Shown here one piece after another: positions 27,213 to 37,971 of a stretch of 64,000 bases of DNA; position 1 is the stretch's first letter, and each line of letters starts with the position of its first letter. The notes under the pieces were generated by a model, which was not told the DNA's origin, ran no database searches, and saw only the letters and a list, made by a program, of their open reading frames with translations. The translations under genes were made by a program, and so were the position numbers. This DNA comes from Hemicordylus capensis. Its lineage: Eukaryota > Chordata > Lepidosauria > Squamata > Cordylidae. The stretch covers positions 424,110,063 through 424,174,062 of the forward strand of contig NC_069657.1 of NCBI RefSeq assembly GCF_027244095.1, given 5' to 3'.

Positions 27213-27379
27213 TGATTTTATTCATTTTAAAAGTGAAAGTACTTTGAATGTTTCTGTTTTTGTGGTTAGGAATAATTTCTCACTTTCCCTTCTAGCCATT
27301 AAGGGATTATTAAAAAGTGTGAAGTCCTTTTAATTCTTTTTAAAAGGCCTGCCTGTACCAGCAATGAGGAAGAAAAAAA

Positions 27380-27453
27380 TTAATATAAAATCAAAGGAAT
27401 GTCCTTTTCCCTACACAGGGGAAGAAAAAGGACATTCCTTGATTTTATATTAA
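27380..27453. repeat. strong hairpin
   Basis: Left arm 27380-27411 and right arm 27418-27453 are near-perfect inverse copies (TTAATATAAAATCAA, then GGAATGTCC), with a loop of about 6 bases. Confidence 0.85.
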
Positions 27454-27894
27454 TTCCACATGTGGTGGAATGATAGTTCAAGGCGGGGCTTCAGATCCAT
27501 AACCTTTTAAATTCTGGCTAGAAACAAACCAGATTTCATCATTTTTAGCCATTTAAAAAGAAAATTTTCAAAAATTCACTAAAAACCAGAGGACTGACCC
27601 ATTGCTTTGAAAAAAAATTACATATAATGCCAATGTGGACTTCATGTGTGCCATATTTCATAACGGCATGGTGATTTCTTTTTTCAGTTTCCCCATTGAC
27701 CATTATGGGGGGAAATCTGAATTTAAGTCGGAATTCGAATTCGAATTGCAGATCTGTCTGATGTCTCCAGAGCCCATAGAATTCGATATTGTCAATTTTG
27801 GATTGGGTCAAATCTGAATCCTTATTTTCTGAACGCGCACAGTCCTACTAAATTTTTGCTAGGAAAATGCATTTCTTTCCTCAGTAGTAGGGAT

Positions 27895-28077
27895 TACTGT
27901 ATTTACCCAAATCGAAGGTGACACTGAATTTAAGATGATGCCTTAAAAGATAGAGGTAAATACAGGTTATACCTGTACTTACCCAAAAGAAAAAGGACTC
28001 TGAATTCAAGACGACCTCCTATATTTAACAGGAAAAAATGGGGGTAAACTCCATCTTTGGTCTGAGTAAATACAGTA
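27895..28077. mobile_element. small DNA element, TACTGTATTTAC ends
   Basis: TACTGTATTTACCC at the left and GAGTAAATACAGTA at the right are inverted repeats. Inside, two related direct segments (GAATTTAAGATGATGCC and GAATTCAAGACGACC). Confidence 0.6.
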
Positions 28078-29208
28078 GTTAGCTCAAGGATCCAATAATA
28101 GGTTGGATCCTAACCTTCGTTGGAATGATGCTCTGACATTGAATGAATGAGCAAACCCAATGTAAATAAAGAAGAGATGGCAGTACAATAAAAGTAGTTT
28201 TTAACCTTCTACAGTTGGAAATGAAACCATATGTCCAGTATAGTGTTTCATATGGCAGATAGGAAATTGCAATGAATGATAATTATATAAAGACGGAGCG
28301 AGAAGGAAAATGCTTACAAGTTGTTATATTGAGCAGTTATCAGCTTCAATTAGCTGAGACAGATTCACACCCTGTTCCTAAACATTTGCACCAATGACTT
28401 CTGCCTGAAGCACTGTTATTACTTTACTAAAACGCTGGAAGAATACCAGATGTTGTTGACATTGCACTGGAGCTACAGTATAAGCTGCCAATTCTAAGAG
28501 CTGAATTATTATGCCATGTGCTGTAAGGAGTGTCTCTGTGTGTGTGTGGTGGGGGGTTAGATCTTCACTGTTATCTACTGTCTCTTGCATTTGATATTAT
28601 TGTTGTTTTTATTGCATTTAGTGTTGGTATGTTGTTAATTGCTTTGAACATCATTAACAGAAAAATATTAAAATGTTTTTAATAAATACATTCAGAACAA
28701 TATGGGTCTAGTAAAACTTGGGGAATCAAATTCAGGATGTTGGGCAGTCTAGCTACAGCACATCCCTGGTCTTCTCCGTGCAAGGAGCTGTATATCATGC
28801 ACAGTGCCTGGGGTTCTGGTTTATTAGACTTATCAAAAGCTCCCTTCTTTAAAGGACCTGAGCAGATCATGGTTGCACCAATAGGCAACACATGTAACCA
28901 GTAATAAGGAGGCCATATCTTTCTCCATCCTGTGAGTGCTGCAGGAGAATGCTCACAGATATTACAAAATATATGATTATCTGCCCCTAGTTTATTTGTA
29001 TCTTGCTTTTAAACCACATATACAAATTGCAATTTTAAAAATCGGCGTTAGAATCTAGATGTTATAGAATCTATAACAATAAGGCAGTACAAGTGGCAGG
29101 GGGTGGGGATCAAACCATATGAGGATAGAGGCAGGGGTTGGCCAAGCTGGGCACATAGGCTCATGCTCACCTGGGTCCACAAGCTTCCGAGGCAGTGGTG
29201 GGCAGGAG
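28078..29208. other. no gene or repeat recognised
   Basis: AT-rich unique sequence; a short GT run near 28532. Confidence 0.35.
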
Positions 29209-29605
29209 CAGGGGCGGAGCCACCATTGAGCGAACGAGCTGAAAGAACCCGGGCCACTAATGAAAAGGGCTGCCAGAGCCCCCATTGTGCATGATGTCAC
29301 ACACAAAGGGGGCGTGGCCCGATTGCCAGAAAGCCTACCCCAGTCCTCCCCATCTCATTTCCAGGCAACGCTTGGTGCCTGGACACATTTATTTCCCTTC
29401 CTCTCTCTCCAGCAAGGGAGAGGAAAGGAAATAAACACTGTCGTGCAGCAGACGTTGCCTGGAAAGGAGAAGAGGGAAGCTCGCTCAGGGCGCTCTGGAG
29501 CCCAGGAATGCCCACGTGACTGTGATGTCACCCACACAAGGCATCACTGGAGGGGTCACTGGGTGGAGCGGGACTCAGGCTACCATTTGGCTGGCTCTGC
29601 CACTG
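29209..29605. mobile_element. hAT-type non-autonomous element
   Basis: Ends CAGGGGCGGAGCCACCATT and AATGGT-like inverse closing GGCTCTGCCACTG. Inside, a long inverted pair around CCAGGCAACGCTTGG and GACGTTGCCTGG with TTATTTCCCTTCC and GGAAAGGAAATAA. The target duplication is not clean. Confidence 0.65.
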
Positions 29606-29797
29606 AAGCGTAGGAAACTGCCTTATGCCAAGTCTGACCATTGGTCCAGCTAGTTCAGTACTGCCTATACTAACTGGGAGCAGCTCTCAAGGTTTCAAGC
29701 AGGAGTCTCTCCCTGGCTTACCTGGAGATGCCAGGGATTAAACCTGGGATTTTCTGTATGCAGAGCAGATACTCTGCTTCTGAGCTACCAGCCCATC
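29606..29797 (-). mobile_element. tRNA-Ala-like SINE without 5S head
   Basis: Tail, then a complete tRNA-Ala-like unit on the minus strand (TAGCTCAGAAGCAGAG, GGTTTAATCCCTGGC), ending at the tRNA 5' side. No 5S block. Confidence 0.75.
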
Positions 29798-30224
29798 CAG
29801 AGAAGGAGGAGCAGCAGAGGTTGAACTGTTGAATCAATGGGCCAGGATATCTTGGAAACCTAAAACAGCCCCACTCATTGAAGGTGGAGGACTACTTGCT
29901 TTCAGTGTGTGGAGCCATTTTAGATTTCCCAGATGTCCTAGCCCCCATGACACAATATTGGGAGAGGGGCATGGGAAACTGAAAATGGCCCCATGCACTG
30001 GAGGAGAAGGAGGATGTTCACTGCTGCCCACCCTCACCCATCAAGCTTGCTAGGGGAGGGCTTACTGGGCAGTGGCAGGTCATAGCAGCAGCAACAGACA
30101 TTGTTCACGGTGTCAATGCTGAAAGAGGGAGTGCTTCTGCTGCTCTTCTGTCTTCTCAGCATGAGGCAACATGTGGGTGGGTTTGGGCGGGGGGGGTAAA
30201 AGGACTATGTTGGTCACCACAAAC
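29798..30224. other. no gene recognised
   Basis: GC-moderate; similar words recur at 29870-29920 and 29970-30000 (AAACAGCCCCACTCATT, AAATGGCCCCATGCACT), suggesting a decayed duplication. Confidence 0.3.
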
Positions 30225-30980
30225 AAGCAGTCCCTCTGTTTAAATCTGCAGTCTCAGGACCAAGACGTTCCAGGCAGCTCCATTTTTTGAAATCAGGAGT
30301 TGGGTCCTCTGAAGATTGAAAGAGCTATCCCAGCATGCATTGCAGATCCAGGAGCTTAGAAGCCCTCATTACATCATCAGCTGTCTCCTGACTGGCCACG
30401 AAGGGACAGGAGGTGGGACCAGTCCTACTGAAGGCATTGCTGGCAAAGGACCATAGAGTGAGCTGTGCAGAGTGGCACATTTACAGAAGCAAGCCTCTGT
30501 AGCCACAGTGCTCTATTACAATCATGGCTGCTTGCTCCTGAGGACTCCTAGACATAGCAATAGCAATAGCACTTACATTTATATACCGCTCTATAGCCGG
30601 AGCTCTCTAAGCGGTTTACAATGATTTAGCATATTGCCCCCAACATTCTGGGTACTCATTTTACCGACCTGGGAAGGATGGAAGGCTGAGTCAACCTTGA
30701 GCCCCTGGTCAGGATCGAACTTGTAACCTTCTGGTTACAGGGCAGCAGTTTTACCACTGCGCCACCAGGGGCTCTTTTAGACATGGCAAATGCACTCACA
30801 CAATCAACCCTGAAGTAGAACAGCTCCTATTTTCATCATACCTCAGTAAGGTACAGAATCTAGGCTACCCACATTTGGGCGAGCTGGGCTGAACTGGAGG
30901 GATTTGTGTGGGTACTCATGAGCTTGCAAATTTGGGCTTCATGCCTTCTACTTTTATTCTGATAACTGTGTGAACAGCCT
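30225..30980 (-). mobile_element. AGGCCT-family inverted-repeat element, copy with nested SINE
   Basis: Collinear with 53294-53890 (shared CCCAGCATGC, GCAGAGTGGCACAT, ACAGTGCTCTATT-like blocks), ending TGTGTGAACAGCCT. The left end is eroded. A Sauria-type SINE is inserted at 30560-30777. Confidence 0.6.
30560..30777 (-). mobile_element. Sauria-type SINE, young copy
   Basis: Full length on the minus strand with an AGCAAT-type 3' tail. TAGACATAGCA and TAGACATGGCA flank it as a target duplication (30549-30559, 30778-30788). It differs from the copy at 34647-34869 at about three positions. Confidence 0.9.
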
Positions 30981-31998
30981 TATGGTGTATCTGCTGGTCC
31001 CTGCTCCTCACCAATGGTGTCCAGTGCCAGGAAATCTAACCAGGCCAATCAGGAGGGTAGCACATGCCATGTGGGGGGCAGAGGTCCAGTACACCATATG
31101 GTGGCCAACCACAAAGCTTTACCCTTCACTGGCCTGGTCCTGTCTTCGTAAGACAGGAGGTGATATCTAAATCTCATTAACTCTCAGTAGCTTATGGACC
31201 TGAATAATGTGGTGAAAAAGGAATAGTTTTGCTATCCCTTGGAAGAGCAAATAGGACCAATCTGGTGACTCTCCCACAGGAAGGAATACAATAACCTCAA
31301 GTTTTAAGATAAGCTATTCAGAATCAGAATTCGTGTGTATTAACATATACAATGATTTGAAATAATGCACTGCAGAAAAATTTAATTTTAAGCAAGCAAG
31401 CAAAACACTTCATGAGATTATTAACAGTGTGGTTGTCAAGAGTCAACAAGGGAAATAATTAACATTAATTACAAGTGCTTTTTAAAAGATTAAAAAAAAG
31501 AGATGTGTTGCGGTGGTCAAAATTAAATTTGTCATGGTGAATGAGAATTCAAACAATAAAACCGTTAGTGTTACCAAGATTTTTATCCGTTCCAAATTGT
31601 TCCATTAAAAATAGGGAAAAATTGGCAGAAGGTTATTAACTTTATAGAAGGAAATAAAAGAAACAGATTGGCCATGGGAACAATGAAAAGGCTTCAGACT
31701 AATGGTGGTTTAGGTGCATCTGAGTCAGAACTAGCTATACTATGATGCATGCTGGTTAATAAATGGCCTACTTCCAGCTCAAAATAGCTGTCTCCAAAGC
31801 AGGAAGGAAAAATGTAGGGGTCTGCATTGGTTTATGACAGGGCTGCACAATGCAGGTGATCCTGGACTATTGGCCACTGTGGCTGGGGATGATGGGAGTT
31901 GTAGTAAAAAAAACAGCTGGGGGGGTGGTCGAAGCTGTTTATGAGATAAAAATCCAGAAGAAACTGTAGGACAATGCCTAAGTCAGGCCCAGCTAAAA
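30981..31998. other. mostly unrecognised; one hAT MITE piece
   Basis: 31837-31912 carries the right-half motif TGGCTGGGGATGATGGGAGT of the hairpin MITE family. The rest is unique. Confidence 0.4.
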
Positions 31999-32744
31999 CA
32001 GTGTTCTTCATTATAAGGTCCCATGGCGGCCCCCTTCCACCTTGCATGTAGCCCTCTGACTAATTGTTGATGGGTCCTGTGTGAAGCTTCAGCTGAAGCA
32101 GAATAGTGCACAGTCCCCCTGGCACTGGAGACAGCCATTCTCACTATGCAGGTCTGTGTTTTGCCAAGTACAGAGGTGGGGGCTCTTTCAAGGGAAACGA
32201 GAGTCCTTTTGAGCCCCTCTACCATAGGAACATAGGAAGCTGCCATTTACTGAGTCAGACCATTGGTCCATCTAGTTCAGTACTGTCTACTCTACACAGA
32301 CTGGCAGACAGTGGCTTCTCCAAGGTTGCAAGCAAGAGTCTCTCTCAGCCTTATTTTGGAGATACCAGGGAGGGAACTATTTACATGCAAACATACAGGT
32401 GCTCTTCCCAGAGCGACCCCATCCTCTAAGGGGGATATCTTATAGAGCTCACATGTTGTCTCCCATTCTGATGCAACCAGGGTGGGTCCTGCTTAGCAAA
32501 GGGAACAATTCATGCTTGCCACCACAAGACCAGCTCTCCTCCTTTGTGCACATCTTGGAAGGTGTGCACAGAAGGCTAGGAAGTGTAGTCCTTCCCAGCA
32601 TTTAAGAGAGGGCTCCACCTCTATTAAAGGGTCCTCCCAGCACCAGCACTGATTAATAAGCAATGCTGTGTGGAGGACAGCACAGTGGGAAATGGCTCTC
32701 CCAGTGAAGGTTCTTGCCCACTTGAAAAAGAGTGAAGATCACTG
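31999..32744. mobile_element. hAT-type element CAGTGTTCTTCA with nested SINE
   Basis: Ends CAGTGTTCTTCATT and GTGAAGATCACTG; flanks AGCTAAAA and AACTAAAA match at 7 of 8. Inner segment 32046-32155 is the inverse of 37108-37200. A 5S-derived SINE lies at 32224-32541. Confidence 0.75.
32224..32541 (-). mobile_element. 5S/tRNA-Ala composite SINE, full length, nested
   Basis: Tail, shortened tRNA-Ala-like unit with a longer anticodon remnant (TTTACATGCAAACATACAGG), 5S block (GGTCCTGCTTAGCAAAG) and head ACCACAAGACCAGCTCTCC. Confidence 0.87.
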
Positions 32745-34099
32745 AACTAAAACAGTCAATTGCCCATGTTTGTATGTTTTTAAAAAGTGGGTTCCAATCA
32801 CTACTACATCTTTCCCACTTTCCATAGTTCTCAAAGTAGATTTCCAGGGAAATTGTATGTGCTTTGAAAGCTTCAAAAAATATTAAAGAAAGTCCATCCA
32901 CATCCCTTACCTAACCCAGTAATTCAGAAACACTCACTCCTGCTGTCTTTGCTCAAATTAATTGCAGGTAAGTTATAGTTCTTATCTCTTTGCTCTGGCT
33001 TCCTGGCAACTGTGAGCTTCATTTGCCCAGGGTTACCAGAGCTCAGTTAAGTAATGAATGAGCTCCAGGGAGAGATGGAAAGTTCAGGGAGCAAATAGAA
33101 CAATGAGAGGACAGGCCTCTTCCCCCCAGGGTTCAAGGAAATGCAGACCAGGGCCCTGGATTTGCATCCGGCAATAATCTCGGCTGGTAAATATATGAAT
33201 AGGAAACACAGCATTTCCTGGGACGACTTAAATGCAAACTAGCCTTTGTTCTTTCATGCACAATCCAGGGATGTTAGAGAGCAGTAGGTGAAGGAATCAT
33301 ATGTTTGCACTCATTATGCAAAAGTGATATTAAAATAGCATCAGCAAACCTGCCAGAGTTTGCTGGGTCCAGAGTTTGCTGATTCCTTTCTGTAGAGTGG
33401 CATGAAGTCCAGATTTTTGGAATCTTCCTTTCCATCTGGTATGGGTGATAAGGTTTAAAAAAAAACACCCAAAAACCTTTCTGTTTTGCTGGTTCCTTTC
33501 TGCAGAGCGGCATGTTCAGTCTGTATGGAATCTTCCTTTCTGTCAGATATGGGTAACAGGTTTAGAAAATATATCTTTTTATTTTCCTGTGGAAAGGTTT
33601 GCTCAGCATGCAAAAACTTGCCATTGGAGGCACTCGTACCCCTGGACTTCCGGGCTGAAGTCCAGGGCCTCCACATCCCTAGGGGCCCCCAAATCCTTTT
33701 TCGTCTGTCCCAGTGTGATTGCGTTTAAAATGTGTTCAAAATACTGGCTGAGGGTGTGGGGGCTCCAAAAGCCTTGAGGTCCAGGCTCCAAAATGACCTA
33801 GGTGCACCTCTGCTTGCCATGCAGGCTCTTCTGTTCAGGTTCTTCAGACGCAGGGAACAACTGAGTGGGTGGATTGAGAATATGAAATTGCGGTGTGCGT
33901 GTGTGGCTTGTTTATGCAGCAATCATTTGCAAGGGGCTGGAAATTGGGAGATGGGGGAGGAAAACCATAAAATGTGTGTGCTATTAATATGCCCAGCAAA
34001 TCAATGGGAAAGTAACAAAGTATTCTGTTAGTTTTGTTTGGTAATCAAAAGAAGCAGACAGCTGAAGTTGCCCTGAAATTGCACCAGGATTTCCTTAAC
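32745..34099. other. no gene or repeat recognised
   Basis: Two related direct segments: 33355-33445 and 33475-33560 both hold a TTTCTGTAGAG/TTCTGCAGAG, GGCATG, GGAATCTTCCTTTC series, a decayed local duplication of about 115 bp spacing. Confidence 0.4.
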
Positions 34100-34646
34100 C
34101 AGTGATCTTCAACTTTTTTCTAGAGGGGGCCACTTTGGCAAAAAATAAAAACAACACCCTTTGATGTGAGAGCCATTCTCAATTCCCACAGTGCTGACCT
34201 CCACACACTGCTGCAATTTCTTTCAGTGCTGGGAGGGCCTTTTAAGAAACTTCCCTCTCTCTTAAGTGCTCTATGGGGAAGCGCTGGGAAAGGCTCAACT
34301 TCCCAGCACTAAGTTCGTCCAAGCCTTCCAGCGGAGCAGAGCTATAATAGAGCAGGCGGGTTCAAAGTACGCATTGTGCTCTGCGTCGGGGAGCCACAGA
34401 GTGTCTGTGTCAGGATTTGCCCCTGCTTGGCTGCTGAGGAGTCCTCAGAGGAGGTGGAGAATCTTGACAGACCGCAGGAGGAATCCTCAGATGATGAGCC
34501 TGAAGGAGTCTCTGTAGAAGCTCAGGTGGAGCCAGACTCTGTCAGCACCTGAGGGCCCCCAAACCCGATATGACACCTGCAGGGTCCCTGCATAGGTAGC
34601 TGACGACAGCCCTGCAGAGACATCCACCGAGGAGCAGGCCACAAAA
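34100..34646. other. hAT end followed by acidic LTR-like segment
   Basis: 34100-34140 begins CAGTGATCTTCAAC, like the element at 31999-32744, but no partner end is seen. From about 34420 the sequence is GAGGAG-rich with an acidic frame, resembling the remnant at 54130-54590. Broken and old. Confidence 0.3.
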
Positions 34647-34869
34647 TAGCAATAGCAATAGCACTTACATTTATATACCGCTCTATAGCCGGAGCTCTCT
34701 AAGCGGTTTACAATGATTTAGCATATTGCCCCCCAACATTCTGGGTACTCATTTTACCGACCTGGGAAGGATGGAAGGCTGAGTCAACCTTGAGCCCCTG
34801 GTCAGGATCGAACTTGTAACCTTCTGGTTACAGGGCGGCAGTTTTACCACTGCGCCTCCAGGGGCTCTT
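34647..34869 (-). mobile_element. Sauria-type SINE, young copy
   Basis: Full length with an AGCAAT-type tail; about 98-99 percent like 30560-30777 by eye. Its 5' end abuts a second head in opposite orientation. Confidence 0.9.
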
Positions 34870-34927
34870 CTGGTGGCGCAGTGGTAAAACTGCCACCCTG
34901 TAACCAGAAAGTTACAAGTTCGATCCT
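34868..34927 (+). mobile_element. Sauria-type SINE head, inverted partner
   Basis: Only the tRNA-like head (CTGGTGGCGCAGTGGTAAAA to AAGTTCGATCCT). It joins the copy at 34647-34869 head to head, making a palindrome of about 120 bp. Confidence 0.85.
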
Positions 34928-34985
34928 CGCCTCCTCAGGAGCAATCGCCTCCTCAGGAGCAAAAGCTCCACTGAGACCCCTCTGC

Positions 34986-35465
34986 CAGGGGCATAACTAT
35001 TATAGGGCAAGGGGAGACAGTTGTGGGGGGGGGCACTGCCTTGGCAAGTCACATGACTGACTCCCCCAGCTGCACACCCGCCCGGGCTTCCTTCAGTTGT
35101 ATTCATCCTCCGAAATTGATGTGAGTGTTAAGACCTGGTGCTACCAGAACAGCATGTCTTTCTCTAGTACCTTTAAATGACTTGCATCGTCCACAATTTA
35201 CAAAAGCTTTTTAAAAATAATTTAGGATGATGTTCTATTGTGGTACATAGGTTGTGTATCTCCCTCTCCCACTCCCTCCCCCCCCCTCTCTCTATCTATA
35301 GAGAGAGATATAGATATATATATAGATATATATAGATATATGCATTTTGTTACCACTATTTAGCCTCATTTAAGATTTCTTTACTTCATGAGCTGAGCTT
35401 CAGTGAGGGGGGTGCCCATTTTAAAATCTTGTCTCTGGGCCCACTCCAACCTTGCTACGCCCCCG
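34986..35465. mobile_element. hAT-type element, CAGGGGCATAAC ends
   Basis: Starts CAGGGGCATAACTATTATAG and ends CCTTGCTACGCCCCCG. Exact duplication CCCTCTGC at 34978-34985 and 35466-35473. No transposase frame. Contains an AT/GA simple repeat near 35285-35340. Confidence 0.85.
35283..35341 (+). repeat. CT/GATA simple repeat
   Basis: CTCTCTCTATCTATAGAGAG followed by TAGATATATA units. Confidence 0.85.
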
Positions 35466-36110
35466 CCCTCTGCCCTCCACATCCTGGGCCATTCTCCCAC
35501 CGCCAGAGTTTCAGGCAAGCATCAAGGGGTCCAATTCAAATGAACATTCCCGCCCGCGGAAGCACCGTTGCCATTGGATGTGGATTGCCCATGCAGGAAT
35601 GGCGGAGGAGGGGTGCCTGCCTGGCAGCTCATTCCAGTCAGGAGAAATCGCCTCCTCGGGAGCGAGAGCTTTCCTCATGAGTAACATCAAGGACAGACTC
35701 AACGGCTCCCAGCAATGAGCCAAAGCAGCTGAAGCCTTTATAAACCTCCTAGAAACCTAAGATGGGTGCCGATATGACAGCTCTGTATGCTGCAAAGTCC
35801 AGCCCCCCAGCTCTTGCTCAGTACTTCCAGTTACCCGCCCTTGCTGCCAAGCGACTCTTCCAACCTGTCCCTTCCTGAGCCTTGCCCGTTTTGACCCCTC
35901 TCAGTCTCCAGGCCTGCAGCCAATGACTCCACCACAAACCAGGACGCTCTGATGCTTTGGGGGAACTCAGCTGTGCTTCTCTCAGGGCAATCAGCTGGCC
36001 CTGCTGTGTAAATTGCCTCATGCAGGACAATTTGGAAGAGCTGTGAAGCTCTCCCTGGCCAGGGCTCCTGCCGCCACCAGCCACCTGCAGTCACCAGTTG
36101 CCTCCTTTAG
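35466..36110. mobile_element. possible LTR-retrotransposon remnant
   Basis: CG-containing, with CTTTATAAACCTCC (TATA-like) near 35735 and C/T-rich sequence after it, as in Ty3/Gypsy LTRs of lizards. A related GAGGAG-rich segment lies at 34420-34560, and a hAT element sits between. No coding domain is seen, so the call is weak. Old and broken. Confidence 0.25.
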
Positions 36111-36307
36111 TGGCTAGCCTGGCTCTGGACATCTTCCTTCTATCAGCCGGGCTCCCAGCCAATGGAAGAAGGGCATGCATGTGGCCCATCACAGCACCTA
36201 GCTGCCTCCTTCAGTCAATGTGCATGCTGCCACGGGGTGGGGGGGTGGGGTAATGGGAGGGCACCCATGTAGTGGACACGGGCCCACTGTCCCCTCAAGG
36301 GACAGGA

Positions 36308-36541
36308 GAGATGGTCTTGTGGTAGCAAGCATGACTTGTCTCTTTAGCTAAGCAGGGTCCACCCTAGTTGCATGTGAATGGGAGACTAGAAGTGTGTGAG
36401 CACTGCAAGATATTCCCCTCAGGGGATGGAGCCGCTCTGGGAAGAACAGAAGGTTTCACGTTCCCTCCCTGGCTTCTCCAAGATAGGGCTGAGAGAGATT
36501 CCTGCCTTCAGCCTTGGAAAAGCCACTGCCACTCTGTGGGG
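36308..36541 (+). mobile_element. 5S/tRNA-Ala composite SINE, 3' truncated
   Basis: Head, intact 5S block (TTAGCTAAGCAGGGTCC), GAATGGGAGACT, shortened tRNA-Ala-like unit; lost after GCCACTCTGTG, in an A-rich run. Confidence 0.87.
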
Positions 36542-36582
36542 AAAAAATTTTTTAAGCCGTACATGGCTTGAGGCTGGGGCAG

Positions 36583-36706
36583 GGATCCTCAGCGTTGGCC
36601 CCCAGATGTTATTGGACTTCAACTCCCATAATCCCCACTGGGGCTTGGGATCATGGGAGTTGAAGTCCACTAACATCTGGGGGCCCAACATAGAGGATCC
36701 CTGGGC
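36583..36706. mobile_element. hAT hairpin MITE, exact target duplication
   Basis: Ends CAGGGATCCTCAGCG and AGAGGATCCCTG; identical GGCTGGGG flanks both sides. Arms include ATGTTATTGGACTTCAACTC. Confidence 0.88.
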
Positions 36707-36714
36707 TGGGGTAC

Positions 36715-37030
36715 CCGTTGGACTGCATTTGCCCATTGTAATCTGCCAGGGCCCTCTGCTCATCATTTCAGGCCCTGTTCATGGCCCCGCCACTAACAGA
36801 GATCTGGTTGGTGGGGACTAGAGAAAGGGCCTTTTCGGTTGTGGTTCCCCAGCTTTGGAACACCCTCCCTGAAGAGCTTCACCATGCTCCCTCCCTCAGT
36901 GCTTTTTTTAAAAAAAAAAAAACCCTTAAAACACACCTTTTTGAGGAGGCTTTTTAATGCTCCATTTTTTGGTTATATCTGGTAGGTTCTTTAGCTTTTT
37001 TATAATTTTCAAATTTTTAGCTGCTTCCAA
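36715..37030 (+). mobile_element. L2-like LINE C-terminus and 3' UTR
   Basis: GGTGGGGACTAGAGAAAGGGC, then the decayed GGTTCCCCAGCTTTGGAACA (L2 C-terminal VPxLWN) and 3' T-rich sequence. Confidence 0.6.
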
Positions 37031-37270
37031 GGTGATGCAGGGGCTCAAGAAGGCTCAGTTTCCCTTAAAGGAGCTCCCCAGCATTGTTCACAGTGCAGCA
37101 CTGTGGTGAGAATGGTCTTCTCTGCCTGGTGCCAGGTGGACTGTGCAGATGATTCTGCTTTGGCCAAAACTTCACACAGGCCCAATAAACAATTAGCCAG
37201 GCACTTGCACTTAGAGTGCCAGCTGCTAAGAGTCTGGGAGGGAACCAATGTCTTTAAAGGAGGGAAATCT
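37031..37270 (+). mobile_element. fragment of the 31999-32744 hAT-type family
   Basis: 37108-37200 (GAGAATGGTCTTCTCTGCC, GGACTGTGCAGATGATTC, AACTTCACACAGGCCC) is the inverse of 32046-32155. Ends not seen. Confidence 0.45.
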
Positions 37271-37970
37271 GTTCTAAAAGTTTTGCTTTAGGGAAATCCC
37301 AAGCTTTCCAAATTAGCTAAAACGTATCTGGGAAGGAAAATTAATAAAAGAGGGGGTATTTTCATTTCATTATTATGTGTTCTAACAATCCAATAATGTC
37401 TGCTGGATAATAAAGAATATGCTTTCAAAAATTTCATTTTTCTGTAATTGCATTTGCAAGGAATAAATAGTCTGTAATTGCACTGCACAGGTTATAATTT
37501 CTATCAGCTTTGCAATAAAAATTACTATTCAAGTTCCACTTGTCTTTCTGTACAAAGACATTTGTTTTTTCACTTTAAGAGAAGTGTCTGCTGGTGTGAT
37601 TAAAACGGCCTGCCATAAAATTTTGTGTTTGCTGCTTCCTAAAGGAACTTCAAGAGAAATTCACTTTTACAGATAGCACATCTCACACAACATCTGAGAC
37701 AAAGAGCACATGCCTCCAAGGCATACACCAGCCATAGGATTATCCATTACACAGCATACCAGACACTCAGCATACCAGACACCACCTTTCAGGGGGAAAA
37801 ACCCTGATCACAACAAGGAATGAAGCTGCACAGCAAAGGAAAGGGGATCAAATAGTTGATAAGACTAGAAAATACAGTTGGAAACAGACAATAAAATTGG
37901 ACAGAAATGACAAGGAATCTCTGTTAGCTACTGAGCTCTGATTACTGGATTGAGGCTTCTTAAAGACTAT
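37271..37970. other. no gene or repeat recognised
   Basis: AT-rich unique sequence. A CATACCAGACAC direct pair occurs near 37756-37783. Confidence 0.35.
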
Positions 37971-37971
37971 G

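Larger units (their letters stand above)
26352..27847. mobile_element. hAT-like DNA element, TAGGGCTGTG ends
   Basis: Terminal TAGGGCTGTG and CACAGTCCTA are inverted. Flanks CTATATTG and CTAAATTT match at 6 of 8. Subterminal inverted words (GGTGAATGGGGAAACT near 26540; AGTTTCCCCATTGACC near 27690) support it. No transposase frame seen. A SINE piece (27080-27212) and a hairpin (27380-27453) lie within. Confidence 0.65.
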
